A stretch of DNA of 64,000 nucleotides from Ruminococcus sp. (lineage in GTDB: Bacteria > Bacillota > Clostridia > Oscillospirales > Ruminococcaceae): assembly GCA_015066785.1 (NCBI GenBank), contig SVNT01000006.1:1-64000 (forward strand). Reading direction: 5' to 3'. Under the pieces are notes generated by a model. It searched no databases. It saw only the letters and a program-made list of their open reading frames with translations, and had not been told where the DNA came from. The position numbers were made by a program, and so were the translations under genes. Shown here in pieces: positions 49,239 to 58,651 of this stretch (positions within the stretch are counted from its first letter, which is position 1; every line of letters begins with the position of its first letter).

Positions 49239-51302
49239 TCAGCTGTAATATCTCGCAGCAAGCATGGTTATATCGTCGGTCTGCGGCGCAGAGCCGACAA
49301 AAATATCGATTTCCTCCTTGATGCAGGCGATTATCTCGTCAAGCGTCATATGCTCGGCGGAGAAACCGTTCACCACATCGATGAGTCGTTCCTTCGTGAA
49401 CTGATTGTTGTCCTTGTCCTTTGCCTCGGTAACTCCATCAGTGTAGAGGAGCAGCATATCGCCCGGAGTAAGCTGGATTTCATCCGTTGCATACTCGGTA
49501 TCCTCCATACCTGCAAGGAAAAGATTTTTGGTGACATTCAACCACGAAAATCCCTTTTTATAGCGATAGATAAGCGGCGGAGTGTGTCCCGCATTTGAGT
49601 ACTGCAGCTTACCCGTGCGTATGTCAAGTATTCCGAGGAAGGCCGTAACGAACATTCCCACATCGTTGTTGATGCAGAGCTGTCTGTTGACCTCTCCCAG
49701 TATTTCGCCCGTCGATATGCCGGACTTTGTTCTTGTGTCCATAAGGATTTTCGAAATCATCATGAACAGTGCGGCAGGCACTCCCTTACCCGAAACATCG
49801 GCGATGATTATCGCAATGTGGTCCTTGTCGACCTTGAAATAATCGTAGAAGTCCCCTCCGACGCCCTTTGCAGGCTGAATGGTTGCGGAAACCTCAAACT
49901 CCATCGCATTTGAGAATTCACGGAAGTTTGTCGGCAGTACCGACAGCTGTATCTGTTTTGCGATGTTGTATTCTGCGTGGCGTTTTTCACGCTCTTTCGA
50001 TTCCACCTTTATCTTTGCGATGTTCTTTTCAAGCTCGTCAGTCATATTCCTGAACGCATCGGCAAGGTCGGAAATCTCATCGTCTGTATCTATTACACAA
50101 TCGAATTTTATCTTTTCTGCGTCAACATGCTTTACCTTTTCGGTGAGCGTTTTCAGCGGGCCGGTAATTCTTCTTGCAAATGCTGTTCCGCATATAAACG
50201 CCATAAGAAGAACTATAATCGAAATTCCGAACACCATGAAGAGCAGAAGAAGTGAATGGCGCTTGACTTCGACAACGGATTTTTCCGCAAAGTCGAGTAT
50301 GCCGTCCCTTATCTGAACTGACGGTGCCAGCGTATCGTCAAGTACGACATAGGCAACAACAACCCAGTCCATATCGTCGATATAATCGTGAGAGGCAAAA
50401 ATCTGCTGGTCGCCTACATCTATGTATTCGCTTCCGGATTCCCTGGTAAACAACTTGCTGTGAAGGTCGTCATTCTTGTTCTTGGCAAGGAATTCGCCCA
50501 TTGTGGAGTATCTTTCTCTCCATTCATCGTTCACGAAAACAATTTTTTCTTCGGAAGAAACAACCATGTAGTTTGTCTTGTCACTTCCAGAGCTTTCGAG
50601 AGAATCAAGAAAATCGTCTATATTGACATCCATACGGACAACGCCTATAAGTCCGCCGTCTTTGCCGTATACAGGCATCGAGCATGTTAGCATACTGCCA
50701 CGCACATATCCGTGTTCGTCAAGTCCCGAAACGGTAAATCCGCCGTTTTCCTTTGCGTAGCTGTACCATTCGCTTGCCCTCGGGTCAAAATCCGCACCCG
50801 ATGAGAACGCGCTTTCATCGCCCACAGTCATAAGTATACCGCTTTCGGTACCGAAAAAGAACTTTCTTTCGTTTTTATCGTTATTATTCTCCGCCATTGA
50901 ATCCAACAACTTCGAAATTGACAGAAGACTTGCGGTTTCCCCGACAGTTCCGTCAACGGATTCTTCGGTGTCGGTTGTTTCCTCAACGGGCGGAACGTAT
51001 ATTTCTGTTACAGCTCCCGAAAAAATCAGGAGTTCTCTTTCAAATCCGTCAAAAAGAATATCTATCTGATTTTTCTTGCTTATCGCAAGTGCCTCAAGCT
51101 CATCGCAGGTGATTTTTTCAAGCGCAAGACGGCTTTTGTCTGCTGCCTGCGTGCTCATTTCCATTGTGACACGGTCGTTTTCCTTTGTGATGTTCTGTAT
51201 GCTTATTGCCGCTACCAACGAAGTCAGCAGCAAGGCGGTAAATGATATTGCAAAAACCAGGGATACTACTTTGTTTTCTATCGAACTCTTTTTGTTTTTC
51301 AT
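49239..51302 (-). CDS. Membrane PP2C (SpoIIE/RsbU-type) serine phosphatase with extracellular sensor
   Basis: This 687-residue protein starts with one span (about 14-34), then an extracytoplasmic Cache-like sensor of about 310 residues (W-Y-S-Y-A-K-E-N-G-G-F-T, D-M-D-W-V-V-A-Y-V-V), a second span (about 352-376), a HAMP linker and a C-terminal SpoIIE-type PP2C domain. The phosphatase motifs G-G-D-F-Y-D, D-V-S-G-K-G-V-P-A and T-D-D-I-T-M-L hold the metal-binding aspartates. It should dephosphorylate the adjacent STAS protein when its ligand, possibly a small molecule, is sensed. It is first in the operon. Confidence 0.92.
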   Translation of the reverse strand: MKNKKSSIENKVVSLVFAISFTALLLTSLVAAISIQNITKENDRVTMEMSTQAADKSRLALEKITCDELEALAISKKNQIDILFDGFERELLIFSGAVTEIYVPPVEETTDTEESVDGTVGETASLLSISKLLDSMAENNNDKNERKFFFGTESGILMTVGDESAFSSGADFDPRASEWYSYAKENGGFTVSGLDEHGYVRGSMLTCSMPVYGKDGGLIGVVRMDVNIDDFLDSLESSGSDKTNYMVVSSEEKIVFVNDEWRERYSTMGEFLAKNKNDDLHSKLFTRESGSEYIDVGDQQIFASHDYIDDMDWVVVAYVVLDDTLAPSVQIRDGILDFAEKSVVEVKRHSLLLLFMVFGISIIVLLMAFICGTAFARRITGPLKTLTEKVKHVDAEKIKFDCVIDTDDEISDLADAFRNMTDELEKNIAKIKVESKEREKRHAEYNIAKQIQLSVLPTNFREFSNAMEFEVSATIQPAKGVGGDFYDYFKVDKDHIAIIIADVSGKGVPAALFMMISKILMDTRTKSGISTGEILGEVNRQLCINNDVGMFVTAFLGILDIRTGKLQYSNAGHTPPLIYRYKKGFSWLNVTKNLFLAGMEDTEYATDEIQLTPGDMLLLYTDGVTEAKDKDNNQFTKERLIDVVNGFSAEHMTLDEIIACIKEEIDIFVGSAPQTDDITMLAARYYS

Positions 51303-51361
51303 ATCTCCCGCCCTTTCGTAGTAAATTCACGACAGCGCACAATACGCCATCATCTCATAGT

Positions 51362-51396
51362 ATTATATCATATTGGCACTATAAAGGCAATAGTGC
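51362..51396 (-). promoter_or_regulatory. Promoter of the partner-switching/glgX operon with an inverted repeat over the -35
   Basis: On the reverse strand TTGCCT (51385-51390) and TATAAT (51362-51367) are 17 bases apart. A perfect inverted repeat GCACTAT-N7-ATAGTGC (51376-51396) covers the -35 box and is a candidate repressor site. Confidence 0.75.
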
Positions 51397-51467
51397 TGTA
51401 TATTTCTTGTGAATTTTCTACAATTTCCGCACCGCCTTTTTTAATCTTCATTTATTTTGATATATAT

Positions 51468-51496
51468 TTGAAATAACATAAAAAGTATGGTATACT
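51468..51496 (+). promoter_or_regulatory. Promoter of the beta-helix lipoprotein gene
   Basis: TTGAAA (51468-51473) and TATACT (51491-51496) have a 17-base spacer. Confidence 0.7.
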
Positions 51497-51535
51497 GTAT
51501 GTGGTTTTATACTTTCGGAGGAGGTGCGCAGTATT

Positions 51536-52975
51536 ATGAAAAAACATATATTTCCCTTTGCTTTATCAACCTGCGCAGTTTTTCTGTCAACAGGCTGTGC
51601 CCTTACGGATTTTGTCGGTAACATGGGACTTGAAGACTACCCCGCAACTACAACCGCCGTATCCACAGCACCGACGGAAGTTTACACTCCGACGACGACA
51701 ATTCCCCCGACGCTGATTGACAACGGTATGACGGACGCAAACTACGGCGAGTACAAGGTTACTCCTCCCGAAAAGCCGACCGTACCGATAACCGCTGTAA
51801 AGACAATTTCGGCGGATACGGAGGTTTTTTCTTCCGAAAACATAATAACGAAGGACGAAAACACTTCCGCTGTAATCGCAAGAGAAGGCGCAGATGTCAC
51901 ATTCAAGGAATGTACAATCGCCTCAAACTCTCTATCATCATCATCTCTTGACACCAGATTTTTCGGGCTTAATTCAGCCCTGCTCTGTCAGCCGAGGAGT
52001 CATGTTTCCGTCAACGGCGGTGAAATCGGCACCACGGGAAAAGGTGCGGCAGGGGTTTTCACCTACGGAAGCGGTGCCGTCGCTGACCTTTCGGGTGCAA
52101 AAATATCGACATACGGGGCTTTGTCATACGGGATTGCCTCAACATACAAGGGCAACATATTCGGCTCAAACTGCATAATAGAAACAACGGGGAATTACTC
52201 TCCTGCGGTTTATGTCGGACGCAACGGCGGAACGATAAATCTCATCGCAGGCGAAGTAAAAAGCTCGGGCGGAAACGCCCCTGCGGTATACTCGGCAGGT
52301 ACTCTTGCACTTACGGGCACAAAGGTTTCCGCAGAAGGCTCGGAATGTGCCGTAATCGAAGGCACAGGCTCCGCAATGCTGACGGGGTGCGATATTTCAT
52401 CGGACACAACGAACACCGTGCGGCTTTTCTGCAGTAATTCGGGCGACGCCCCCGCAGGACTCACCAAGCTGGATATGTTCGGCGGGTCTATCTCCACAAA
52501 TACGGGTGCGGCGTTCTATGTCGCAAATACAAAAGCGGAAATATACCTGCAAAGAGTGGATTTTGAGTCGTCCTCGGGGTCGCTCGTCAACGCTGTTGCA
52601 AACGACAAGTGGGGCGAACACGGCGAAAACGGAAGTAACGTACACATAACCGCAAATTATCAGCAGCTTGAAGGCGATGTATACGCCGACAATCTCAGCA
52701 CCGTAACGATAGAACTCACAGCGCTGTCAACCCTCGAAGGCGGAATAAACACCATGAACACCGCAAAGGAGGCGCACATAATCCTCGATGCGTCAAGCAA
52801 GTGGATTGTAACGGGAAATTCCTTCGTTACAACGATTACTCCCGGAATGGCGGACTTTTCAAACATCATCGACAATGGCTACACGATATACTACGACAAG
52901 GAAAAAAACAGCCATCTCAACGGTGAAACAATAACATTACGTAACGGCGGACTTCTTACCCCGTCGCCGAATTAA
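51536..52975 (+). CDS. Beta-helix lipoprotein
   Basis: This is a 479-residue surface lipoprotein of unknown function. The signal peptide ends in a lipobox, L-S-T-G-C. A Thr/Pro-rich linker follows, then from about residue 105 to 440 short repeats rich in Gly, Ser, Asn and Val (patterns such as G-G-E-I, S-G-A-K-I-S-T, T-G-T-K-V-S) predict a right-handed parallel beta helix. No polysaccharide-lyase active site was recognised, so an adhesin or binding role is as likely as an enzyme. The ATG follows GGAGGAGG. It may be co-transcribed with the next two genes. Confidence 0.8.
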   Translation: MKKHIFPFALSTCAVFLSTGCALTDFVGNMGLEDYPATTTAVSTAPTEVYTPTTTIPPTLIDNGMTDANYGEYKVTPPEKPTVPITAVKTISADTEVFSSENIITKDENTSAVIAREGADVTFKECTIASNSLSSSSLDTRFFGLNSALLCQPRSHVSVNGGEIGTTGKGAAGVFTYGSGAVADLSGAKISTYGALSYGIASTYKGNIFGSNCIIETTGNYSPAVYVGRNGGTINLIAGEVKSSGGNAPAVYSAGTLALTGTKVSAEGSECAVIEGTGSAMLTGCDISSDTTNTVRLFCSNSGDAPAGLTKLDMFGGSISTNTGAAFYVANTKAEIYLQRVDFESSSGSLVNAVANDKWGEHGENGSNVHITANYQQLEGDVYADNLSTVTIELTALSTLEGGINTMNTAKEAHIILDASSKWIVTGNSFVTTITPGMADFSNIIDNGYTIYYDKEKNSHLNGETITLRNGGLLTPSPN

Positions 52976-52991
52976 GAAAGGTGGATTTATT

Positions 52992-53189
52992 ATGAAGAAA
53001 ATCAACATTGAAGGTATGGGCTGTGAGCATTGCGTAAACAGCGTAAAGGCTGTACTTGAAGGCCTCGGTGCAACAAACATCGAAGTAAGCCTTGAGGGTG
53101 CATACGCAACGGCAGAAATCTCTGCAAGCGACGAAGAAATCAAGAATGCCATCGAAGACGAAGGCTACGATGTAACAGGTATCGAATAA
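52992..53189 (+). CDS. Heavy-metal-associated domain protein (CopZ-like)
   Basis: This 65-residue ferredoxin-like-fold metallochaperone has the metal-binding motif G-M-G-C-E-H-C (Cys11, Cys14). Such proteins carry Cu(I) or other soft metals to transporters. No copper ATPase is nearby. It lies 16 bases after the lipoprotein gene and 12 before the signalling protein, with AAAGG upstream. Confidence 0.93.
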   Translation: MKKINIEGMGCEHCVNSVKAVLEGLGATNIEVSLEGAYATAEISASDEEIKNAIEDEGYDVTGIE

Positions 53190-53201
53190 TCAGCATAAGA
53201 G

Positions 53202-54779
53202 GTGATTTTTACGGAAAGAAACAACAGTTCCCGTCTTGGAAGAAAGCGTGCAATAACAACAACCGTAATCCGTGTGCTTATGGTTGTGCTTGTTGTTCTT
53301 TTTCTGATAGAATATATCTATCTCGCTCAAAAGAATGCCTATGACATTTCATTCGGGATACTTTCGTCAGCACCGCAGTCGCTTGCCGATTCGGAGACTA
53401 TATTGCAGGAACAGCAGGATTATCTCGCAAGAATAGGACTTATACTTATCATCAAGGTCGTAGTTGTGCTTTTTTCGGGCTCTTTTGCGATTTACCGTAT
53501 GGTTTCCAGCAACTTTATCGAAATAGTCAGGGAAACAGAGCGTCTTTCGGACATCACAGCCAACATTCCCGGAGGGGTAATATGCTGCGGCAACGATGAG
53601 GCTCTCACCGTAAAGTACATAAGCGACGGTTTTTCCGAAATTACAGGGTACACTGCCGAGGATATAGAGCTGAACTTCAACAACAGCTTCCTTGAGATGA
53701 TATTCCCGAGCGACAGGGAGAATGTCAAAAAGGCATTCCGCTCACCGCAGGAAAAATGCCTCGCCGTACAATTCCGTATGATAAAAAGCGACGGTACGAC
53801 GATATGGTTGCTCGACAAAAGCCGTCTGAGAAAAGAGCTCGGCAACGATACATATCACCACGTACTTACGGATATAACGGATATGAAAAACTCTGAAATT
53901 GCGCTCATCAAAAGCCAGGCGGAGCTTAAGCTCGTCAACGAAAGATACCGCATTGTGCTTGAGCAGTCGGACTATATCATTTTCGACCTCGACCTCATAT
54001 CCAACAACATAACCTATTCGGGAAATTACGAAGTGAAATTCGGCAATCCCCCGTCAACAAAGAATTTCCCGAAATGCTTTATCGAAGACGATATGGTGCA
54101 TTTCGATGACATCAGACGTTTTGAGGCGTTCTTCGACAAAATCCGTGACGGTGCAAGCAACCGTGACGAAGAAGTGAGAATACGCTCCCGTTCGGGAAGT
54201 TACCTGTGGTACAACATCTGCGCAACAACGATAGTTGACGACAAGGGCACTCCCATAAGGGTAATCGGAAGGATAACCGACATCACCCGTCAGCGCTCCG
54301 AGACGATAAAAATCGTTGCAAAGAGCCAGCTTGACGAAAGCACGGGACTTCTCAGCTTTGACACCGCAAACGAATATATTTCGGGAATAATCGACAACAA
54401 CCGCAACAGCTCACACGGAATGATTATCGTTGATTTTTCGGTGCAGTCGGACGACGCCGACGACATTACAAGCCGTTTTGCCGCAAATCTCCGCGACCTT
54501 TTCCGTTCGACAGACATTGTCGGCCGTGTGGATTCCACGAAGTTCATCGTCTTTATGCGTAACTGCAGCAAACCGCTTCTCAAGCGCCGTATTGAAGACC
54601 TGCTTGAGATGATAAACTCCCACTACAACGGGCAGTACACCTGCGTCGGAGCTGCAGGTGCGGCGTTGTATCCGTCGGATTCAATGCACCGTGAGGATTT
54701 ATTCCAGAAAGCGCAGATTGCCCTCACACATTCGATGAACAAGAAAACATCGGGGTATACCCTCTACGAAGAAATATAG
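53202..54779 (+). CDS. Membrane PAS-PAS protein with a degenerate GGDEF domain
   Basis: This is an approximately 525-residue protein with two N-terminal spans (about 19-41 and 79-99) enclosing a short extracytoplasmic loop. Two PAS domains follow (about 120-240 and 250-370), then a GGDEF-fold domain. The signature position reads V-D-S-T-K-F in place of G-G-D-E-F, so cyclase activity is very unlikely; it may act as a receptor or partner. The start is uncertain: the GTG at 53202 overlaps the only AGAGG, and no better ATG exists nearby. Confidence 0.85.
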   Translation: MIFTERNNSSRLGRKRAITTTVIRVLMVVLVVLFLIEYIYLAQKNAYDISFGILSSAPQSLADSETILQEQQDYLARIGLILIIKVVVVLFSGSFAIYRMVSSNFIEIVRETERLSDITANIPGGVICCGNDEALTVKYISDGFSEITGYTAEDIELNFNNSFLEMIFPSDRENVKKAFRSPQEKCLAVQFRMIKSDGTTIWLLDKSRLRKELGNDTYHHVLTDITDMKNSEIALIKSQAELKLVNERYRIVLEQSDYIIFDLDLISNNITYSGNYEVKFGNPPSTKNFPKCFIEDDMVHFDDIRRFEAFFDKIRDGASNRDEEVRIRSRSGSYLWYNICATTIVDDKGTPIRVIGRITDITRQRSETIKIVAKSQLDESTGLLSFDTANEYISGIIDNNRNSSHGMIIVDFSVQSDDADDITSRFAANLRDLFRSTDIVGRVDSTKFIVFMRNCSKPLLKRRIEDLLEMINSHYNGQYTCVGAAGAALYPSDSMHREDLFQKAQIALTHSMNKKTSGYTLYEEI

Positions 54780-54789
54780 CAGCACAGAC

Positions 54790-54824
54790 AAAGGGTGTCG
54801 GGGAATAATCCCGATACCCTTTTT
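54790..54824 (+). terminator. Terminator after the PAS-GGDEF-like gene
   Basis: AAAGGGT-TCGGG pairs with CCCGA-ACCCTTT with one mismatch, followed by TTTT. Confidence 0.85.
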
Positions 54825-54850
54825 CACCGAAACTTCTGCTGTGCTTTTCC

Positions 54851-54879
54851 TTGACAAAGCGGACTCTATTTGATATAAT
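54851..54879 (+). promoter_or_regulatory. Consensus promoter of SRP RNA
   Basis: TTGACA (54851-54856) and TATAAT (54874-54879) match the consensus perfectly with a 17-base spacer. Confidence 0.92.
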
Positions 54880-54890
54880 ATTTATGTTAA

Positions 54891-55014
54891 TCCGATATAT
54901 AGGTGTGCGGGCCCTGTGCAACGAGACGCTGTGAACCATGTCAGGCGGGGAACCGAGCAGCATTAAGCAGTTTGTTTAGTGTGCCGCAGTAAGCCTGCAC
55001 ACCTATATATCGGA
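54891..55014 (+). ncRNA. ffs: Signal recognition particle RNA
   Basis: The RNA folds as one long hairpin: a 15-bp terminal stem (tccgatatataggtg with its mirror) encloses the conserved domain IV, where GTCAGGCGG-GGAA-CCGAGCAGCA carries the GGAA tetraloop and the asymmetric internal loop bound by Ffh. At about 124 bases it lies between the short 4.5S form and the long Bacillus form. A T-run directly after the terminal stem can end transcription. The position just upstream of dnaX is shared with other Firmicutes. Confidence 0.93.
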
Positions 55015-55035
55015 ATTTTTTAGGGAGGGAACATT

Positions 55036-56655
<1,620 letters not shown>

Positions 56656-56681
56656 AACCTAATTTAAAAGGAGTATTTGTT

Positions 56682-57029
56682 ATGAAAGTAAGATTGCCAC
56701 AGGGTATGGGCGGCGGCGCTCAGAACATGAACCAGATGATCAAGCAGGCTCAGAAGATGCAGGAAAAAATCACTGCTGTTCAGGAAGACATTGAAAGCAG
56801 AAGCTTCACAACAAGCACAGGCGGTGGAGCAGTTGAAATCACAATGACAGGTGCAAAGGAACTTACATCCATCAAGATCAAGCCCGAAGTTGTTGACGCT
56901 AACGATGTAGAAATGCTCGAAGACCTCATCATGAGCGCATTCAACGAATGTGTTTCACAGATTGCAGCTACTGCTGAAAAGGAAATGAGCGAAGTAACAG
57001 GCGGAGTTTCTATTCCGGGTATCCTCTAA
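56682..57029 (+). CDS. ybaB: YbaB/EbfC-family nucleoid-associated protein
   Basis: This is a 115-residue small DNA-binding dimer protein. The N-terminal Gln/Met-rich helix (N-Q-M-I-K-Q-A-Q-K-M-Q-E) and the central G-G-G-A-V-E-I-T-M-T-G strand pair are typical. It sits between dnaX and recR, the standard position. Its stop codon overlaps the recR start by one base (TAATG). Confidence 0.95.
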   Translation: MKVRLPQGMGGGAQNMNQMIKQAQKMQEKITAVQEDIESRSFTTSTGGGAVEITMTGAKELTSIKIKPEVVDANDVEMLEDLIMSAFNECVSQIAATAEKEMSEVTGGVSIPGIL

Positions 57030-57625
57030 TGGCTGACGCTCTTCCACTTGTTATCCTTGCGGAGCAGTTTGCAAAGCTCCCCGGAATCGGAATGAAAACC
57101 GCACAACGACTTGCATATTTCGTTATGTCGATGTCCGATAACGACGCAGAGGCTTTCGCAGACGCTATACTCAACGCACACAAGACAATAGGCTTCTGTA
57201 AGGTCTGCCAGAATCTCACGGACAGAGAAATCTGTTCCGTATGTGATGATGCAAAGCGTGACCAGAGTACTATATGTGTTGTCGAAGGGCCCAAGGATGT
57301 TTCGGCGTTTGAACGCACAAAGGAATATCACGGGGTGTACCATGTTCTCCACGGACTTATTTCTCCGATGGATAATATCACTCCCGATAACCTTAAAATC
57401 AAGGAACTGCTTGCCCGTATACAGAAAGGCAACGTAAAGGAAGTAATCCTTGCCACCAACCCCACCGTTGAGGGTGAGGCTACGGCGATGTATATCTCCC
57501 GCCTTATTCATCCCCTCGGGATAAAAGTAACTCGGCTTGCATTCGGTCTTCCTGTCGGTGCTATACTCGAATATGCCGACGAGGTGACATTGTTCAAGGC
57601 ACTCGAAAACCGAAACGAAATATGA
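57029..57625 (+). CDS. recR: Recombination mediator RecR
   Basis: RecR acts with RecF and RecO to load RecA at gaps. The 198-residue protein has the N-terminal helix-hairpin-helix (L-P-G-I-G-M-K-T-A-Q-R), a zinc finger (C-x2-C-x8-C-x2-C at about 56-71), the Toprim domain (V-V-E-G-P-K-D) and a C-terminal Walker-B-like end. Translation is coupled with ybaB. A strong terminator follows. Confidence 0.96.
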   Translation: MADALPLVILAEQFAKLPGIGMKTAQRLAYFVMSMSDNDAEAFADAILNAHKTIGFCKVCQNLTDREICSVCDDAKRDQSTICVVEGPKDVSAFERTKEYHGVYHVLHGLISPMDNITPDNLKIKELLARIQKGNVKEVILATNPTVEGEATAMYISRLIHPLGIKVTRLAFGLPVGAILEYADEVTLFKALENRNEI

Positions 57626-57631
57626 CAGAAC

Positions 57632-57667
57632 AAAGCGGTTTATCGTATTCTCACGATAAACCGCTTT
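57632..57667 (+). terminator. recR operon terminator
   Basis: A 15-bp perfect stem (AAAGCGGTTTATCGT and its mirror) around a six-base loop ends in CTTTTTG. The AAGGAG of the next small gene begins six bases later. Confidence 0.92.
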
Positions 57668-57686
57668 TTGATAAGGAGTAATGAAA

Positions 57687-57824
57687 ATGCAGGAAAACAC
57701 CATCGACGAAAACAAGAAAAACCCCGATGACAAGCCCTCTGTCGAGGGTATCGAATGGCTTGAAAGTGCCAAGGCCGATATGGAGGATTACCTCGAAGAA
57801 CAGGGAATTTACATCCGACAGTAG
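57687..57824 (+). CDS. Small acidic 45-residue protein
   Basis: This hypothetical protein starts M-Q-E-N-T-I-D-E-N and ends Q-G-I-Y-I-R-Q. It is strongly acidic, with no cysteine and no membrane span; a helix is likely over V-E-G-I-E-W-L-E-S-A-K-A-D-M. The ATG at 57687 is eight bases after AAGGAG; an in-frame ATG two codons earlier is too close. It lies directly behind the recR terminator, and its stop codon abuts the stop of the convergent amidase gene. Not recognised. Confidence 0.6.
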   Translation: MQENTIDENKKNPDDKPSVEGIEWLESAKADMEDYLEEQGIYIRQ

Positions 57825-58565
57825 CTATTCAATCGTTATATAGTCGGAGTATGCGTAGCCCGTCTGGTTGTTGTACTTCACGACATACCACTTGCCGTAC
57901 TGACCGTAAATCGTCAGCCTTGTGCCGTTGGGAATACTGCCTATAATCCTTCCCGAAAGCGACGGGTATGCACGGAAATTAAGCCCCGAACCATCGGTTG
58001 TCACAACGCCGTTGTAGACTTCCCCCGGCTCGATAAACGGTATCCCGAAGTAATCGCAGAGTGACTGCACAAGCACCTTTGCGATAACCCCGAGGGAGCG
58101 TTTGAGCCACGCTTCGTCAAGTGGATTGTCGTGGTAGCCGAGTTCCACAAGTGCGGCAACGGCTTTTGTGCGTGACACTTCCGCAAGACTTGTTGTGGGA
58201 AGCGTCTGCGTTTTGTTTTCCAGCGGATATATCGCCTGAAGATTGTTTGCGATTATCACCGCAAGGTCCTGCGACAGCTTGCTGTACGGCGAATAATACA
58301 CATCAATTCCACGGAGCTTGCCTGCAAATTCTCCACCGCCTGCATTACTGTGAAGTGCAAGATGCACATCATATCTGCCTGCGTTGGAGTCTGCTATAAC
58401 ACCACTGATATTGCGGTCGGGGTCGTTCCTCGAAAAGTTTATTCCGCTCGAACGCAGATACGGCTCCATCATATCTGCCAGCCGATTCATATAAAGCTCC
58501 TCGTTACCGTCAGTGTAGTACCTGTTCCACTCCTGCGTAGAGGGGCTGAGAAATACATATGGCAT
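57825..58565 (-). CDS. N-acetylmuramoyl-L-alanine amidase without signal peptide, with SH3 domain
   Basis: This is a 246-residue zinc amidase of the Amidase_3 type (residues 1-165). A first zinc ligand histidine is replaced in the N-terminus by the sequence S-P-S-T-Q-E-W, as in the phage/clostridial endolysin branch. L-A-L-H-S-N-A-G and the catalytic Glu in V-E-L-G-Y-H-D-N are present. A bacterial SH3 wall-binding domain follows (180-246, L-N-F-R-A-Y-P-S...Y-G-K-W-Y-V-V). No signal peptide is seen, so release may need lysis, a holin or a non-classical route. Its ribosome binding site is buried in a hairpin. Confidence 0.87.
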   Translation of the reverse strand: MPYVFLSPSTQEWNRYYTDGNEELYMNRLADMMEPYLRSSGINFSRNDPDRNISGVIADSNAGRYDVHLALHSNAGGGEFAGKLRGIDVYYSPYSKLSQDLAVIIANNLQAIYPLENKTQTLPTTSLAEVSRTKAVAALVELGYHDNPLDEAWLKRSLGVIAKVLVQSLCDYFGIPFIEPGEVYNGVVTTDGSGLNFRAYPSLSGRIIGSIPNGTRLTIYGQYGKWYVVKYNNQTGYAYSDYITIE

Positions 58566-58599
58566 AAAATCACCTCACGATATTATATGAGGTGATTTT
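58566..58599 (-). promoter_or_regulatory. Hairpin occluding the amidase ribosome binding site
   Basis: AAAATCACCTC pairs perfectly with GAGGTGATTTT across a 12-base loop. The reverse-strand GAGGTGA is the ribosome binding site of the amidase, and the ATG follows at once. The loop also contains TATAAT. Forward-strand transcripts would see the same hairpin followed by T5CT5, so it can also terminate. Confidence 0.65.
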
Positions 58600-58611
58600 T
58601 CTTTTTGCTAC

Positions 58612-58645
58612 AAAAAATCGGGCGGAAGAATAATCTTCCGCCCGA
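58612..58645 (-). terminator. rpoBC operon terminator
   Basis: TCGGGCGGAAGA pairs with its mirror across a four-base loop (58618-58645) and is followed by six T on the reverse strand. Confidence 0.93.
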
Positions 58646-58651
58646 ACCTTG

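Noticed and set aside
54891..55014. Riboswitch or T-box leader of dnaX
   Set aside because: The conserved GGAA tetraloop domain and single long hairpin identify SRP RNA, with its own consensus promoter.
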